Source: K189A clade bacterium (lineage in GTDB: Bacteria > Pseudomonadota > Gammaproteobacteria > Pseudomonadales > Azotimanducaceae). Taken from it: a DNA stretch of 38,411 bases. Below the pieces are notes generated by a model, which was given only the letters and a program-made list of their open reading frames with translations, was not told where the DNA came from and searched no databases. Position 1 is the stretch's first letter. Every line of letters begins with the position of its first letter. Made by a program: the position numbers and the translations under genes. Of this stretch, positions 17,491-25,294 are shown in pieces. The stretch is from positions 1 to 38,411 of the forward strand of contig CACMHG010000017.1 of assembly GCA_902613475.1 (NCBI GenBank), read 5' to 3'.

Positions 17491-17889
17491 TTGCCAGGAG
17501 CTGACTTAAAAAAAGCCGGACTCAAAGTCACGTTGCCGCGTTTAAAGGTGCTGGAGGTGTTGGAACAAGCCGACCCGCACCATATGAGCGCAGAGGATGT
17601 TTATAAGAAATTGTTGAATTCTGACGATACGGTGGGACTGGCGACGGTTTATCGAGTCCTAACGCAGTTTGAGGCCGCGGGCATGGTGGATCGACACAAC
17701 TTTGATGACGGCCACTCGGTTTACGAGCTCTCTGGTGACCGACATCACGATCATATGGTCGACGTAGACAGCGGCCAAGTAACTGAATTTGTAAATGAGC
17801 GTATTGAAGCCTTACAGCATGAAATTGCTGAAGAACACGGTTACGAATTGGTGCACCACGAGTTGGTACTCTACGTCAGAAAGAAGTAG
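17491..17889 (+). CDS. fur: Ferric uptake regulator Fur
   Basis: A 132-residue Fur protein, the iron-responsive repressor. The N-terminal winged helix has the diagnostic LKKAGLKVTLPRLKVLEVLE, HMSAEDVYKKL and VGLATVYRVLTQFEAAG. The dimerisation/metal domain has the HHDH cluster (H85-H88) and ends VLYVRKK as in Pseudomonas-type Fur. The start is TTG at 17491, with GGAG six bases upstream and homology starting immediately after. There is no cysteine anywhere; the structural CxxC of E. coli Fur is replaced by DVDS around residues 91-94. Fur proteins of pseudomonads also lack most of these cysteines. It is convergent with the MerR-TPR gene. Confidence 0.95.
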   Translation: MPGADLKKAGLKVTLPRLKVLEVLEQADPHHMSAEDVYKKLLNSDDTVGLATVYRVLTQFEAAGMVDRHNFDDGHSVYELSGDRHHDHMVDVDSGQVTEFVNERIEALQHEIAEEHGYELVHHELVLYVRKK

Positions 17890-17897
17890 ACCTTCTT
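17881..17897. terminator. Weak hairpin at the fur / MerR-TPR junction
   Basis: AAGAAG and CTTCTT form a 6-bp stem with a 5-nt loop that contains most of the fur stop codon, inside the 16-nt spacer between convergent genes. No T-tract follows, so its role as a terminator is uncertain. Confidence 0.25.
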
Positions 17898-17905
17898 GCT
17901 AGTCG

Positions 17906-18775
17906 CTAAACACCATCCTGATCGATAAGCCTGTGATACAGCCGCAGGTGACGCCTCGCGTTAATCTCATCGCCCGCCAGCTCGTGAATCCGCGCTAGAT
18001 TGTAGTGAGCATCCGGCACCATATTTGCTTTGCGGTAGAACATTTCTGCGCGCTCACAGTCGTCTTCTTCGTCAAAGATTGTACCAAGGTTATAGTTGGC
18101 TAGCTGATGCTCTGGTCTTGTTGCCAACGCCAGCTGGTAGTGCCGCGTAGCGCCCTTGAGGTCACCACTTAACTGGTAAAGACGGCCCAGATTAACGTGA
18201 GCGTCAGCATTGAATGGATCCAATCGGATCGCTTCTCGATAGGCATCTGGCGCCTGGGTTGGGTCCACTTCCTCTAAGTCCAAGCCAAGGTTATACCATT
18301 CGTCAGAGTCAAGATCCTCTAACGCCTTTTCCTCACCGCCGGCTGCAGATCTGGCCAGCTCCGCCACATTTGCAGCCAGTTCCTGTATGGAGAAATTCAT
18401 GGTTAGCTGGCCACTTTCGACTTCCCACGCTTTTTCATCGTCTCTGACCTCTACCACGCTACCGTTCGCGTAGATGCGCACCGCGCTCAGCGATTCAAGT
18501 TGACTGAGGTCGTCCTTGAGTTTACTCAGCGCTCGATTGCTCTGTCGCACACTGATGGCGGCATCGGTCAATCCTTTGGCAGCGCGCAAAAAAACGACGT
18601 CTTGAAATGAAAAACGAAAATGTCCCCTGGCATTGCGTTGAGGGCATAGCAGATTGCGTCGCACATAATCGCGAATGCGGGATTCAGACAATCCGAGTAG
18701 ATCGGCAATATGTTGAGTGCTGTAGCCACTAGCACCGTCAGAGCGCCTTGAGGGAGGTTGTTGGAGTGCGGTCAT
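17906..18775 (-). CDS. MerR-type HTH and TPR-repeat fusion regulator
   Basis: A 289-residue two-part protein. Residues about 18-60 form a MerR-like winged helix (YSTQHIADLLGLSESRIRDY, then a wing region with RGHFRFSFQDVVFLRAA). After a linker (about 75-155), residues ~155-280 hold tetratricopeptide repeats, seen as WYNLGLDLEEVDPTQAPDAYREAI, AHVNLGRLYQLSGDLKGATRHYQLAL, ANYNLGTIFDEEDDCERAEMFYRKA and AHYNLARIHELAGDEINARRHLRLY-type units. The usual MerR effector domain is absent, so the TPR part probably binds a protein or peptide partner that sets DNA binding. Upstream lies a good sigma70-like promoter. The partner and target are unknown. Confidence 0.88.
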   Translation of the reverse strand: MTALQQPPSRRSDGASGYSTQHIADLLGLSESRIRDYVRRNLLCPQRNARGHFRFSFQDVVFLRAAKGLTDAAISVRQSNRALSKLKDDLSQLESLSAVRIYANGSVVEVRDDEKAWEVESGQLTMNFSIQELAANVAELARSAAGGEEKALEDLDSDEWYNLGLDLEEVDPTQAPDAYREAIRLDPFNADAHVNLGRLYQLSGDLKGATRHYQLALATRPEHQLANYNLGTIFDEEDDCERAEMFYRKANMVPDAHYNLARIHELAGDEINARRHLRLYHRLIDQDGV

Positions 18776-18825
18776 ATTGCGATCAGCCTTTGGCTGCTTG
18801 CTCCAGCAGAACGTCGACAGCTTGA

Positions 18826-18854
18826 ATTATAACCTACCGCTCTTTTGTTGCCTA
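18826..18854 (-). promoter_or_regulatory. Sigma70-type promoter of the MerR-TPR gene
   Basis: On the minus strand, TAGGCA (18854-18849, four of six -35 matches) and a perfect TATAAT (18831-18826) are separated by exactly 17 bases. Transcription would begin near 18819, giving a leader of about 44 nt before the ATG at 18775. Confidence 0.6.
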
Positions 18855-19024
18855 TTTTTCACCCGGCAACAGAAGCATGACGCGCCAATGCGTCTCTCTT
18901 CGCCCATTAACTTTTGGTTGAAATCTCTTGCAACCAGTAGAACTTCGTTGTCGTATTGGAATCTAACAATACTGGTGCCAGCGCAGCACGCGCGTCAAAG
19001 CCGGAGCACTTCTGGGGAGGAGGA

Positions 19025-20503
19025 ATGGAGGCAGTGTCCCAAGGATCAGGACGAATAGATTCTGCGAACATGGAATCCGTGTCCCTGGAGAAAAAACCGA
19101 TCTTCTGGTTTTACGGTTCGTCTTCGATGGCCTATGGCATCAAAGACAACGCGTTTTCATACGTCTTATTAATCTTCGCCAACCAAGCGCTTGGCGTCCC
19201 GGGTTATCTGGCGAGTATTGCGCTGGCCATCGCCATCGTTTGGGACGCTATTTCTGACCCCTTACTCGGCCACTGGTCCGATAAAACTCGGTCGTCAGTA
19301 GGCAGGCGCCATCCTTTCATGTACGCGTCATTGTTTATTTTTCCTGCGGGTTTTTACGCATTGTTCAGTCCGATCGCCGATGTCCGGGGTGAGGATGCCT
19401 TCGTTTACATTCTCGTTGTAGCCATGCTGGTTCGAACGGGAACAACGCTCTTTGAGGTGCCGTGTACCGCGCTGCTACCGTAGCTTGAAAAAGATTATGA
19501 CCGGCGTAACAAATGGCTGGCTCTAAGGCATTTTTTCGGTTGGACAGGCGGCAACGGCATTCACATCATCAACCTGACCTTTTGGATGGGGGCCTATGGC
19601 TTTGCGGATCCAACCGGTTACGCCATCTTTGGTACAGTGGGATCTGGCATTATTTTGACAACGATCTTGTTGAGCTGCATTGGTACACAAAGGGCAGCCA
19701 TGCAAATGCCGCCACCAAGCGAACCCTTTCGACTCAACGCCATTGGTCGAGAATTCGCACAGATCTTTGAATCGCTGAAGAATCGGAATTTTGCCGCACT
19801 ATTTTGTTTTTCATTGCTTGGCGGCGCGGCGGCGGGCCTGCATACCGCGCTGTATCTATACAACGTCAGGTATTTCTTCATGTTCAGCGGCTGGGAGATG
19901 GCCATTACGGGCATTTGTCTGCTCTTTGCGCCTGCGGTGTCTTTTTACCTGTCACCCAGAGTTGGTCTGCGGTTTGGAAAGAAAAATACCGCCATCGGCA
20001 TGGCGCTGGTGCGACTGGTACTTTACCCCATGCCCTATGTCGCCGTGCTGATCGGTGTTTGGCCTGAATTGACGAGCACTGCGTCTTTGGTACTTTACTC
20101 AGCCTTTCTCTTTGTTGAGGTTTCAGCAGTCGTTGTTTCGGCAACAATGATCGACTCGATGATGGCCGACTTGGCTGAAGACAGCGAAAAGAAAACGAAT
20201 CGACGGTCTGAGGGTTTGTTTTTTGCGACCCGAGGATTCGCGGGTAAATTCGTCTCGGCGGCAGGGGTGGTCAGCGCAGGCTTCATTGTATCGATCGTGG
20301 GGTTTGACTCGATAACAAGCCTGGCAGATTTCACCGATGAACACAGATACCGACTTGCAACATTATTCCTGCCGGTTTACTGCACCTTGATGCTCTGCGC
20401 GATCGCCTGTATTAATTTGTATAAGATCAACCGGGAATCTCATCAAGAAAATTTGCAAGTTCTGGCAGACCGATCAGCGGATGCTGCGGACACCGGAACC
20501 TAG
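19025..20503 (+). pseudogene. GPH-family MFS transporter interrupted by an in-frame TAG
   Basis: One reading frame from ATG 19025 (after GGGGAGGAGGA) to TAG 20501-20503 encodes a complete ~492-residue GPH-family symporter, except that codon 153 (19481-19483) is TAG. Before it the frame has helices 1-4 with the hallmark VWDAISDPLLGHWSDKTRS and GRRHPFMY. After it the frame resumes at once with LEKDYDRRNKWLALRHFFGW, the normal continuation; family members usually have Glu or a similar residue at the stop position, so GAG or CAG to TAG explains it. No frame change is needed. TAG is used as an ordinary terminator by several neighbours, so recoding is unlikely. It may be a recent pseudogene, a read-through, or a sequence error. 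The LLM gene follows 53 nt later. Confidence 0.85.
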
Positions 20504-20556
20504 GCAGCCATGCAGTCATTGCCTGGACTTAGGACAAAAGTGATAGGAGCAAGCGC

Positions 20557-21570
20557 ATGAAATTAGGACTTTCGTTAGGCTACTGGGGATCAACGCCACC
20601 GACGCATCATGTCGGTATGGCGCAAAAGGCAGAATCCCTAGGCTATGACTCGGTGTGGACTGCAGAGGCCTATGGCAGCGATGCCATTACACCGCTGGCA
20701 TGGATTGGGGCGCAGACCAGCAAAATTCGCCTTGGCACTGGCATTTGCCAAATTTCTGCTCGCACGCCCACGGCCATGGCGATGGCGGCCTTAACCATGG
20801 ATCACCTGTCGAACGGGCGCATGATTCTAGGCCTCGGTGTATCGGGGCCTCAGGTCGTCGAAGGCTGGTACGGTGGACCCTTTGCCAAACCCCTGTCCCG
20901 CACTCGCGAGTACATTTCGATCATCAAAAAAGTTCTCGCCCGTGAAGAGCCTGTGGCGAACGAAGGCCCCCACTACCCCCTACCCTTTACCGGAGAAGGA
21001 GCCTGGGGACTCGGCAAACCTTTACGCTCCATCGTGCATCCGCTTCGCGCTGATTTGCCCATTATGATGGGCGCTGAGGGACCCAAAAATGTCGCCCTAG
21101 CCGCGGAGATTGCCGACGGTTGGCTGCCACTCTACTACTCGCCGTTTCGCCAAGAGGTGTACTCCGCATCACTATCCAACGCCAAGGCCGATTTTGAGGT
21201 GACCCAGGGAATCGTCGTCAACATTACCGAGGACGAAGAAAAGGGCCTCATGCCGGTGAAGCATATGCTTGCCCTCTACATCGGCGGTATGGGCGCAAAA
21301 GACCGAAACTTTCACAAGGAACTGATCGGCCGCTTTGGTTTCGAGGCCGAGGCCGCGGTGATTCAGGATTTGTATCTGGCAGGGAAAAAAGACGAGGCGG
21401 CTATGGCGGTGCCCGACAAGCTTGCTGACGAAATATCCCTGGTCGGGTCTATCGACAAGATTCGCGACCGATTACAGGCTTGGGATGAAACGCCGGTCAC
21501 CTCTCTAAATGTATCTGCCAGGAGTCCAGCAGAGCTCGAAAAGCTGGCAGAGCTAATGCTAGATCGATAA
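20557..21570 (+). CDS. LLM-class flavin-dependent oxidoreductase
   Basis: A 337-residue TIM-barrel oxidoreductase of the luciferase-like monooxygenase superfamily. The N-terminal strand MKLGLSLGYWG, the loop DSVWTAEAYGSDAITPLAW and the RLGTGICQISARTPTAMAMAA segment are typical of the branch annotated as F420-dependent; LSNGRMILGLGVSGPQV is the characteristic core. The C-terminal half carries the MMGAEGPKNVALAAEIADGW motif. ATG 20557 has TAGGAG seven bases upstream. Whether it uses F420 or FMN cannot be told from sequence; most proteobacteria do not make F420. Same strand as the interrupted GPH transporter upstream, so likely one transcript; the substrate may be what that transporter imported. 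Confidence 0.88.
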   Translation: MKLGLSLGYWGSTPPTHHVGMAQKAESLGYDSVWTAEAYGSDAITPLAWIGAQTSKIRLGTGICQISARTPTAMAMAALTMDHLSNGRMILGLGVSGPQVVEGWYGGPFAKPLSRTREYISIIKKVLAREEPVANEGPHYPLPFTGEGAWGLGKPLRSIVHPLRADLPIMMGAEGPKNVALAAEIADGWLPLYYSPFRQEVYSASLSNAKADFEVTQGIVVNITEDEEKGLMPVKHMLALYIGGMGAKDRNFHKELIGRFGFEAEAAVIQDLYLAGKKDEAAMAVPDKLADEISLVGSIDKIRDRLQAWDETPVTSLNVSARSPAELEKLAELMLDR

Positions 21571-21579
21571 CAAACTGAC

Positions 21580-21599
21580 CTAGCGTGAGATTTCGCTAG
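21580..21599. terminator. Weak hairpin between convergent genes
   Basis: CTAGCG and CGCTAG form a perfect 6-bp stem with an 8-nt loop, ten bases after the LLM stop and across the stop codon of the convergent gene. There is no T-tract on either side. Confidence 0.3.
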
Positions 21600-22255
21600 C
21601 CGCCCACCGAAGCGTCCGAACTGCGCTGAGCATCAGCTTGTTCCCTAGCTGCCTTAGCGGCACTACGCGCCGCTTTATCTGCATCGCGCTGGGCCGTGCG
21701 GGAGGCTCTTGCTGCGTCAATCCTTGCCTCAACCAACTCAAGCTCAGCCTCGCTAATCTTGATAAAGGAGGGAATCGTGCAGCGGGGACCTTGCACAAAT
21801 CTATTAAAGCCCCAGGTTTCAAGTGCGCGGATGCCATCTAATCGGCAAAGCCTGCCGCCATGTATTTCATAGCTAAGTGGCGTGTTGCGCCTCAACCCAA
21901 AGCACTGGCGCTTCAGCCTGACCAGATAGTTGTCCTTGCGGCCCATATCAAAGACCAGGGTTCGTCTGTCTAGTACGTCTACATCTCGTATGCGACGTGC
22001 AGGTAGGCATCGATCACTGCCTAACTCCGCCACATCGGCGTCGTCCGCAAAAATCGCGTCCACTCGTTGTTGGGTGGCCTGCTGCTCGGCAGACATCAGC
22101 TTCGAAGTTCCGGATGTTTCACCAGACTGGGTATCGGGAGAATCGGCGAGGCCATTCATACTCATAAACAGCGCCAGGCTGCCAATCAGCGTGCGTATGC
22201 CAACAAGCGACTTAATGGGGTGAGAGCGCATGTTGAAATCTGTCGTTAACATCAT
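21596..22255 (-). CDS. Secreted DUF6491-like protein
   Basis: A protein of 219 residues from ATG 22255 (GAAGGAA upstream; a second ATG follows at once). A hydrophobic signal segment (about residues 17-35) ends near GLADS, so it is probably periplasmic or outer-face. The central domain (about 75-165) has four spaced cysteines, in DRCLPARR, RQCFGLRR, GRLCRLDG and PRCTIPSF, matching the DUF6491 group as I remember it. The last ~45 residues are an Ala/Arg/Glu/Asp-rich helix predicted to be a charged coiled coil. Function unknown. It lies between the convergent LLM gene and the sirtuin on the same strand, 68 nt after the sirtuin stop; co-transcription is possible. Confidence 0.7.
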   Translation of the reverse strand: MMLTTDFNMRSHPIKSLVGIRTLIGSLALFMSMNGLADSPDTQSGETSGTSKLMSAEQQATQQRVDAIFADDADVAELGSDRCLPARRIRDVDVLDRRTLVFDMGRKDNYLVRLKRQCFGLRRNTPLSYEIHGGRLCRLDGIRALETWGFNRFVQGPRCTIPSFIKISEAELELVEARIDAARASRTAQRDADKAARSAAKAAREQADAQRSSDASVGG

Positions 22256-22323
22256 GCGTTCCTTCTTTTGGAATTCTTCGATCCTAACCCTGCTTTTTCT
22301 CAAGGGCTAGCCCTCGAACATGG

Positions 22324-23136
22324 CTAGACCTCAATAATGGCATCCAACCGATCTGCAGGCTCTTCCACTTTGAGCGCGAACATATCGTCCGCTCGCGTTA
22401 CGCCCTGATTGAGGGCCGCAACCGGCACCCCACTGGCATGGGCATGTCGGACAAAACGGTAACTGGAAAACACCATCAACGAAGACCCAACGACAAGGAC
22501 TCCATCTGCGTTTTCTACCTTGCTATTGACGTCATTAACAATACGCCTTTCAACGCTATCGCCATAAAAAACCACATGCGGTTTCAAGATACCGCCGCAG
22601 GCACTGCAGTGTGGTACGTCAACAGAGGAAAAATCCATCTCCATATCCGCATCGCCGTCCGGAGCGGGTTGGAAGGATTGATTCTGCAGCTGCGGGTTCC
22701 TCTCTTCGAGCCATGCTTGTACGTCCCGCCTTGGCACAATTACTCCACAGTCCATGCAAATCACCTGGTCCAGTCGGCCATGCAAATCCACTACCTCTTG
22801 ATGGCCCGCCTGCTGGTGCAAGCGGTCAACATTCTGTGTGACTAGCCCGCACAACTGTCCTTGGCATTCCAGCCTCGCAAGTGCCCGATGTGCCCGGTTG
22901 GGCGCTGCCTGTAAAAACGATGGATACCCCAGTTGGCTGCGCGCCCAGTATCTCTGCCGCCAATAGTGGCTGCTAATAAAGTCTTGGTGGCTGACCGGCC
23001 GCGGTCTCTTCCACTGGCCATCCCTATCGCGGTAATCCCCTATACCTGAACCAGTACTGACGCCCGCGCCAGTGATCACCAACAAATTTTCTCGTTCAAG
23101 GATGAATTTTTTTAAAGGCTCCAAGCCTTGGTCCAT
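22324..23136 (-). CDS. SIR2-family NAD-dependent protein deacylase (sirtuin)
   Basis: A 270-residue sirtuin, which removes acyl groups from lysine side chains using NAD+. From ATG 23136: NAD-binding GAGVST (residues 23-28) followed by GSGIGDYRDRDG, the TQNVDRLHQQAG core, the catalytic His in VVDLHGRL, the four zinc cysteines in VICMDC and HCSACGG, and the NAD pocket VVGSSL. The spacing between the two Cys pairs is longer than usual (about 50 residues), as in the SIRT4-like class II group. A TTG start at 23163 would add nine residues and cannot be excluded. The start is divergent from the GST gene; it is followed by the DUF6491 gene on the same strand. Confidence 0.93.
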   Translation of the reverse strand: MDQGLEPLKKFILERENLLVITGAGVSTGSGIGDYRDRDGQWKRPRPVSHQDFISSHYWRQRYWARSQLGYPSFLQAAPNRAHRALARLECQGQLCGLVTQNVDRLHQQAGHQEVVDLHGRLDQVICMDCGVIVPRRDVQAWLEERNPQLQNQSFQPAPDGDADMEMDFSSVDVPHCSACGGILKPHVVFYGDSVERRIVNDVNSKVENADGVLVVGSSLMVFSSYRFVRHAHASGVPVAALNQGVTRADDMFALKVEEPADRLDAIIEV

Positions 23137-23189
23137 CGAGCCATTGTGATTGGTGTACTTCAAGATCTCGGCCTCAGTGTTGGATTCAA

Positions 23190-23199
23190 ACGTTAACGT
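23190..23199. promoter_or_regulatory. Palindrome in the sirtuin/GST promoter region
   Basis: ACGTTAACGT is a perfect 10-bp palindrome in the divergent spacer between the sirtuin and the GST gene. It could be a regulator half of a larger site, or a chance event. No flanking extension was found. Confidence 0.25.
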
Positions 23200-23257
23200 A
23201 TTTAGCTGTCGTCTTCGCTACACTCAAGCTTCCCACAATAAAGAAATAGGAGTCATG

Positions 23258-23881
23258 ATGATCAAGTTATACGGGCTACGTATGAGTAACTACTACAGTC
23301 TGACCAAGGCAGTACTTATCGAAAAGGGCTTGGAATTTGAGGAGATTAAAGCGCCCCCCTCGCAAAAGGATGACTATCTAGAACGTAGCCCCATGGGGAA
23401 AATGCCATCGATCGATGTAGATGGCGTTTACATATCTGAGTCTCTCGCGATCATCAACTATCTTGAACAGATTCAACCAGAACCTGCTTTGCTGCCAGCC
23501 GACCCGATCAAATCCGCTAAAGCTGTCGAGTTAGCGCTTCACATAAAGCTCGACGTCGAACTCGCGGCAAGAAGACTGCTACCTGCAGCCCTGTTTGGAG
23601 CAACCGCGAGTGATGAGCTGATAGAAACGACTCGTTCTGAGGTGCTTCGCGGGATGAAAGCCGTCTCTCAGCTAATGGTGTGTGGTCCTTATGCAGCGGG
23701 CGATTCCTTTACACTCGCTGACATGTATACCTTTTACAGTATGGGTGCTGCTTCTTCGATTTCTAAAAAAATGTTCGACCTGGAGCTGTTAGAGGATTAT
23801 CCGCAAATCAGTGACTTGCTTGCCATGCTCGCTGAGCGTCCAAGTATTGCTCAAGTTACTGCAGAGGCCGCTAAGAAGTAA
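23258..23881 (+). CDS. Glutathione S-transferase family protein
   Basis: A 207-residue GST-like protein with an N-terminal thioredoxin fold (about residues 1-80), including MIKLYGLRMSNYYSLTKA, the cis-Pro region KMPSIDVDG and the glutathione-contact SESLAIINYLEQ. The helical C-terminal domain follows (about 90-200). Two ATGs are adjacent; I chose 23258 because AGGAG is five bases from it and only two from the first. GSTs conjugate or reduce electrophiles with glutathione. A second, unrelated GST lies at 29772-30392. Downstream, 144 nt away, is the secreted serine hydrolase. Confidence 0.88.
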   Translation: MIKLYGLRMSNYYSLTKAVLIEKGLEFEEIKAPPSQKDDYLERSPMGKMPSIDVDGVYISESLAIINYLEQIQPEPALLPADPIKSAKAVELALHIKLDVELAARRLLPAALFGATASDELIETTRSEVLRGMKAVSQLMVCGPYAAGDSFTLADMYTFYSMGAASSISKKMFDLELLEDYPQISDLLAMLAERPSIAQVTAEAAKK

Positions 23882-24025
23882 CATTTAATGGAGATTCGCC
23901 GTGTTGTTTGTCGGTTGCCCGCATACCGCTGCACGGCGAATCTGCCAATCATTTTATTGCTAGAAAGAACTCAACTCACTTCTACTGCCTATTTTTTTAC
24001 CTGTTTCCATTGCAAGAGATTCTGG

Positions 24026-25294
24026 ATGACAAATTCACTATTTCGTTTGATAAACACTGCACTGGCCTTGGCTGCGGGCCTGTTTTCCATCACCGTCAGC
24101 GCCGCCGAAATTCCCGTTGCTACACCTGAGTCAGTGGGTATGTCTGCCCCTCGCCTAGCGCGTATTGAGACCGCGATGCAACGTTATATCGATGAAGACC
24201 TCACTCCAGGCGTTATTACCGCCATTGTCCGTAAGGGCAAGCTAGTGCACTTTTCAGCACAGGGCGACATGGACGTCGAGCAAGCTAAACCCATGCGCGA
24301 GGACACCATTTTTCGAATTGCTTCGATGACGAAACCGATCACTTCCACAGCACTCATGATTTTGTGGGAAGAAGGCCATTTTCAGCTTCGCGATCCCGTA
24401 GCTAAATTCATACCTGCGTTTGCTGACGTAAAAGTAAGCACTACCTCCGACGTCAGCGGTCTAACCGGCAAATTGGTATCTCCAGAACGTCCTATTCAAA
24501 TCCGCGACATGCTTACCCACACCGCTGGCCTGGCGAATAACTACATCGGCAACGTGGACGCATACCGAAATGCATTCGACCCAGCGCCGAAGGACAACGC
24601 TGAACTCGTGCAGAAGCTTGCCAAGCTACCTCTCAACTACCAGCCAGGCAGTGAATGGCAATATTCTGCGGCGACTGATGTCGTGGGGCATCTGGTTGAA
24701 GTAATTTCAGGGCAATCGTTGGACGAGTTCCTGCAAGAGCGAATCTTTACTCCACTGGACATGCGTGACACACATTTTTATCTCGAAAAACAAGATGCTC
24801 CTCGCCTCGCTGCGCAGTATCGGCCAGGTCGCAGCAATAAAATTGTTATTCAAGATCCCGGCAGCGTTGAGAGTCGTTGGATATCTGGCCCTAAAACGCT
24901 ATTTCGAGGTGCGGGAGGCCTGGTATCCACGGCTAGGGATTACATGCGTTTCCAGCTAGCCATGCTAAGAGGCGGCACTCTTGACGGCGCGCGCATCCTT
25001 GCTCCATCAACTGTCGGTTTGATGTTAGAGAATCACACTGCAGACTTAGACCTCTGGCTGCCCGGTCCCGGCACAGGTTTTGGTCTTGGCTATGGCGTTG
25101 TGGTTGACAGAGGAGATGCCGCGACACCCCTCTCAGAGGGAGCAGCATTCTGGGGTGGCGCATATTGCACGCTCTCTTGGATTGACCCTGAGCAAGATTT
25201 AGTTGCCGTCATCATGACCCAAGTACGACCCTATACTCACATCAACATCCGCCAAGATTTTCAAGTTCTCACTTACCAGGCTATTTTAAATTAG
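24026..25294 (+). CDS. Secreted class-C-beta-lactamase-like serine hydrolase
   Basis: A 422-residue serine hydrolase of the beta-lactamase class C/esterase EstB group. A signal peptide (about residues 1-26, cut near VSA-AEI) sends it to the periplasm. Catalytic Ser100 and Lys103 are in the IASMTKP motif (SxxK), and the Tyr of the second motif is Tyr213 in QYSAATD. The DMLTHTAGL segment is typical of the family. The C terminus has GGAYCTLSWIDPEQDL. I chose ATG 24026; the earlier part of the frame is Cys/aromatic-rich and unlike a signal. The ribosome site is weak. Its 3' end overlaps the convergent symporter by 9 nt. More likely an esterase or D-amino-acid peptidase than a true beta-lactamase. 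Confidence 0.88.
   Translation: MTNSLFRLINTALALAAGLFSITVSAAEIPVATPESVGMSAPRLARIETAMQRYIDEDLTPGVITAIVRKGKLVHFSAQGDMDVEQAKPMREDTIFRIASMTKPITSTALMILWEEGHFQLRDPVAKFIPAFADVKVSTTSDVSGLTGKLVSPERPIQIRDMLTHTAGLANNYIGNVDAYRNAFDPAPKDNAELVQKLAKLPLNYQPGSEWQYSAATDVVGHLVEVISGQSLDEFLQERIFTPLDMRDTHFYLEKQDAPRLAAQYRPGRSNKIVIQDPGSVESRWISGPKTLFRGAGGLVSTARDYMRFQLAMLRGGTLDGARILAPSTVGLMLENHTADLDLWLPGPGTGFGLGYGVVVDRGDAATPLSEGAAFWGGAYCTLSWIDPEQDLVAVIMTQVRPYTHINIRQDFQVLTYQAILN

Noticed and set aside
17057..17509. Long frame across the dehydrogenase start and the fur start
   Set aside because: Lies in a different frame from fur, covers the promoter region and the first codons of both real genes, and shows no domain.
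19025..19483. Annotating the first half of the transporter as a separate four-helix protein
   Set aside because: The second half continues in the same frame with the expected family sequence, so an interrupted single gene is simpler.
24026..25294. Calling the serine hydrolase a resistance beta-lactamase
   Set aside because: It has SxxK and Tyr motifs, but these are shared with esterases and peptidases, and the context is not resistance-related.
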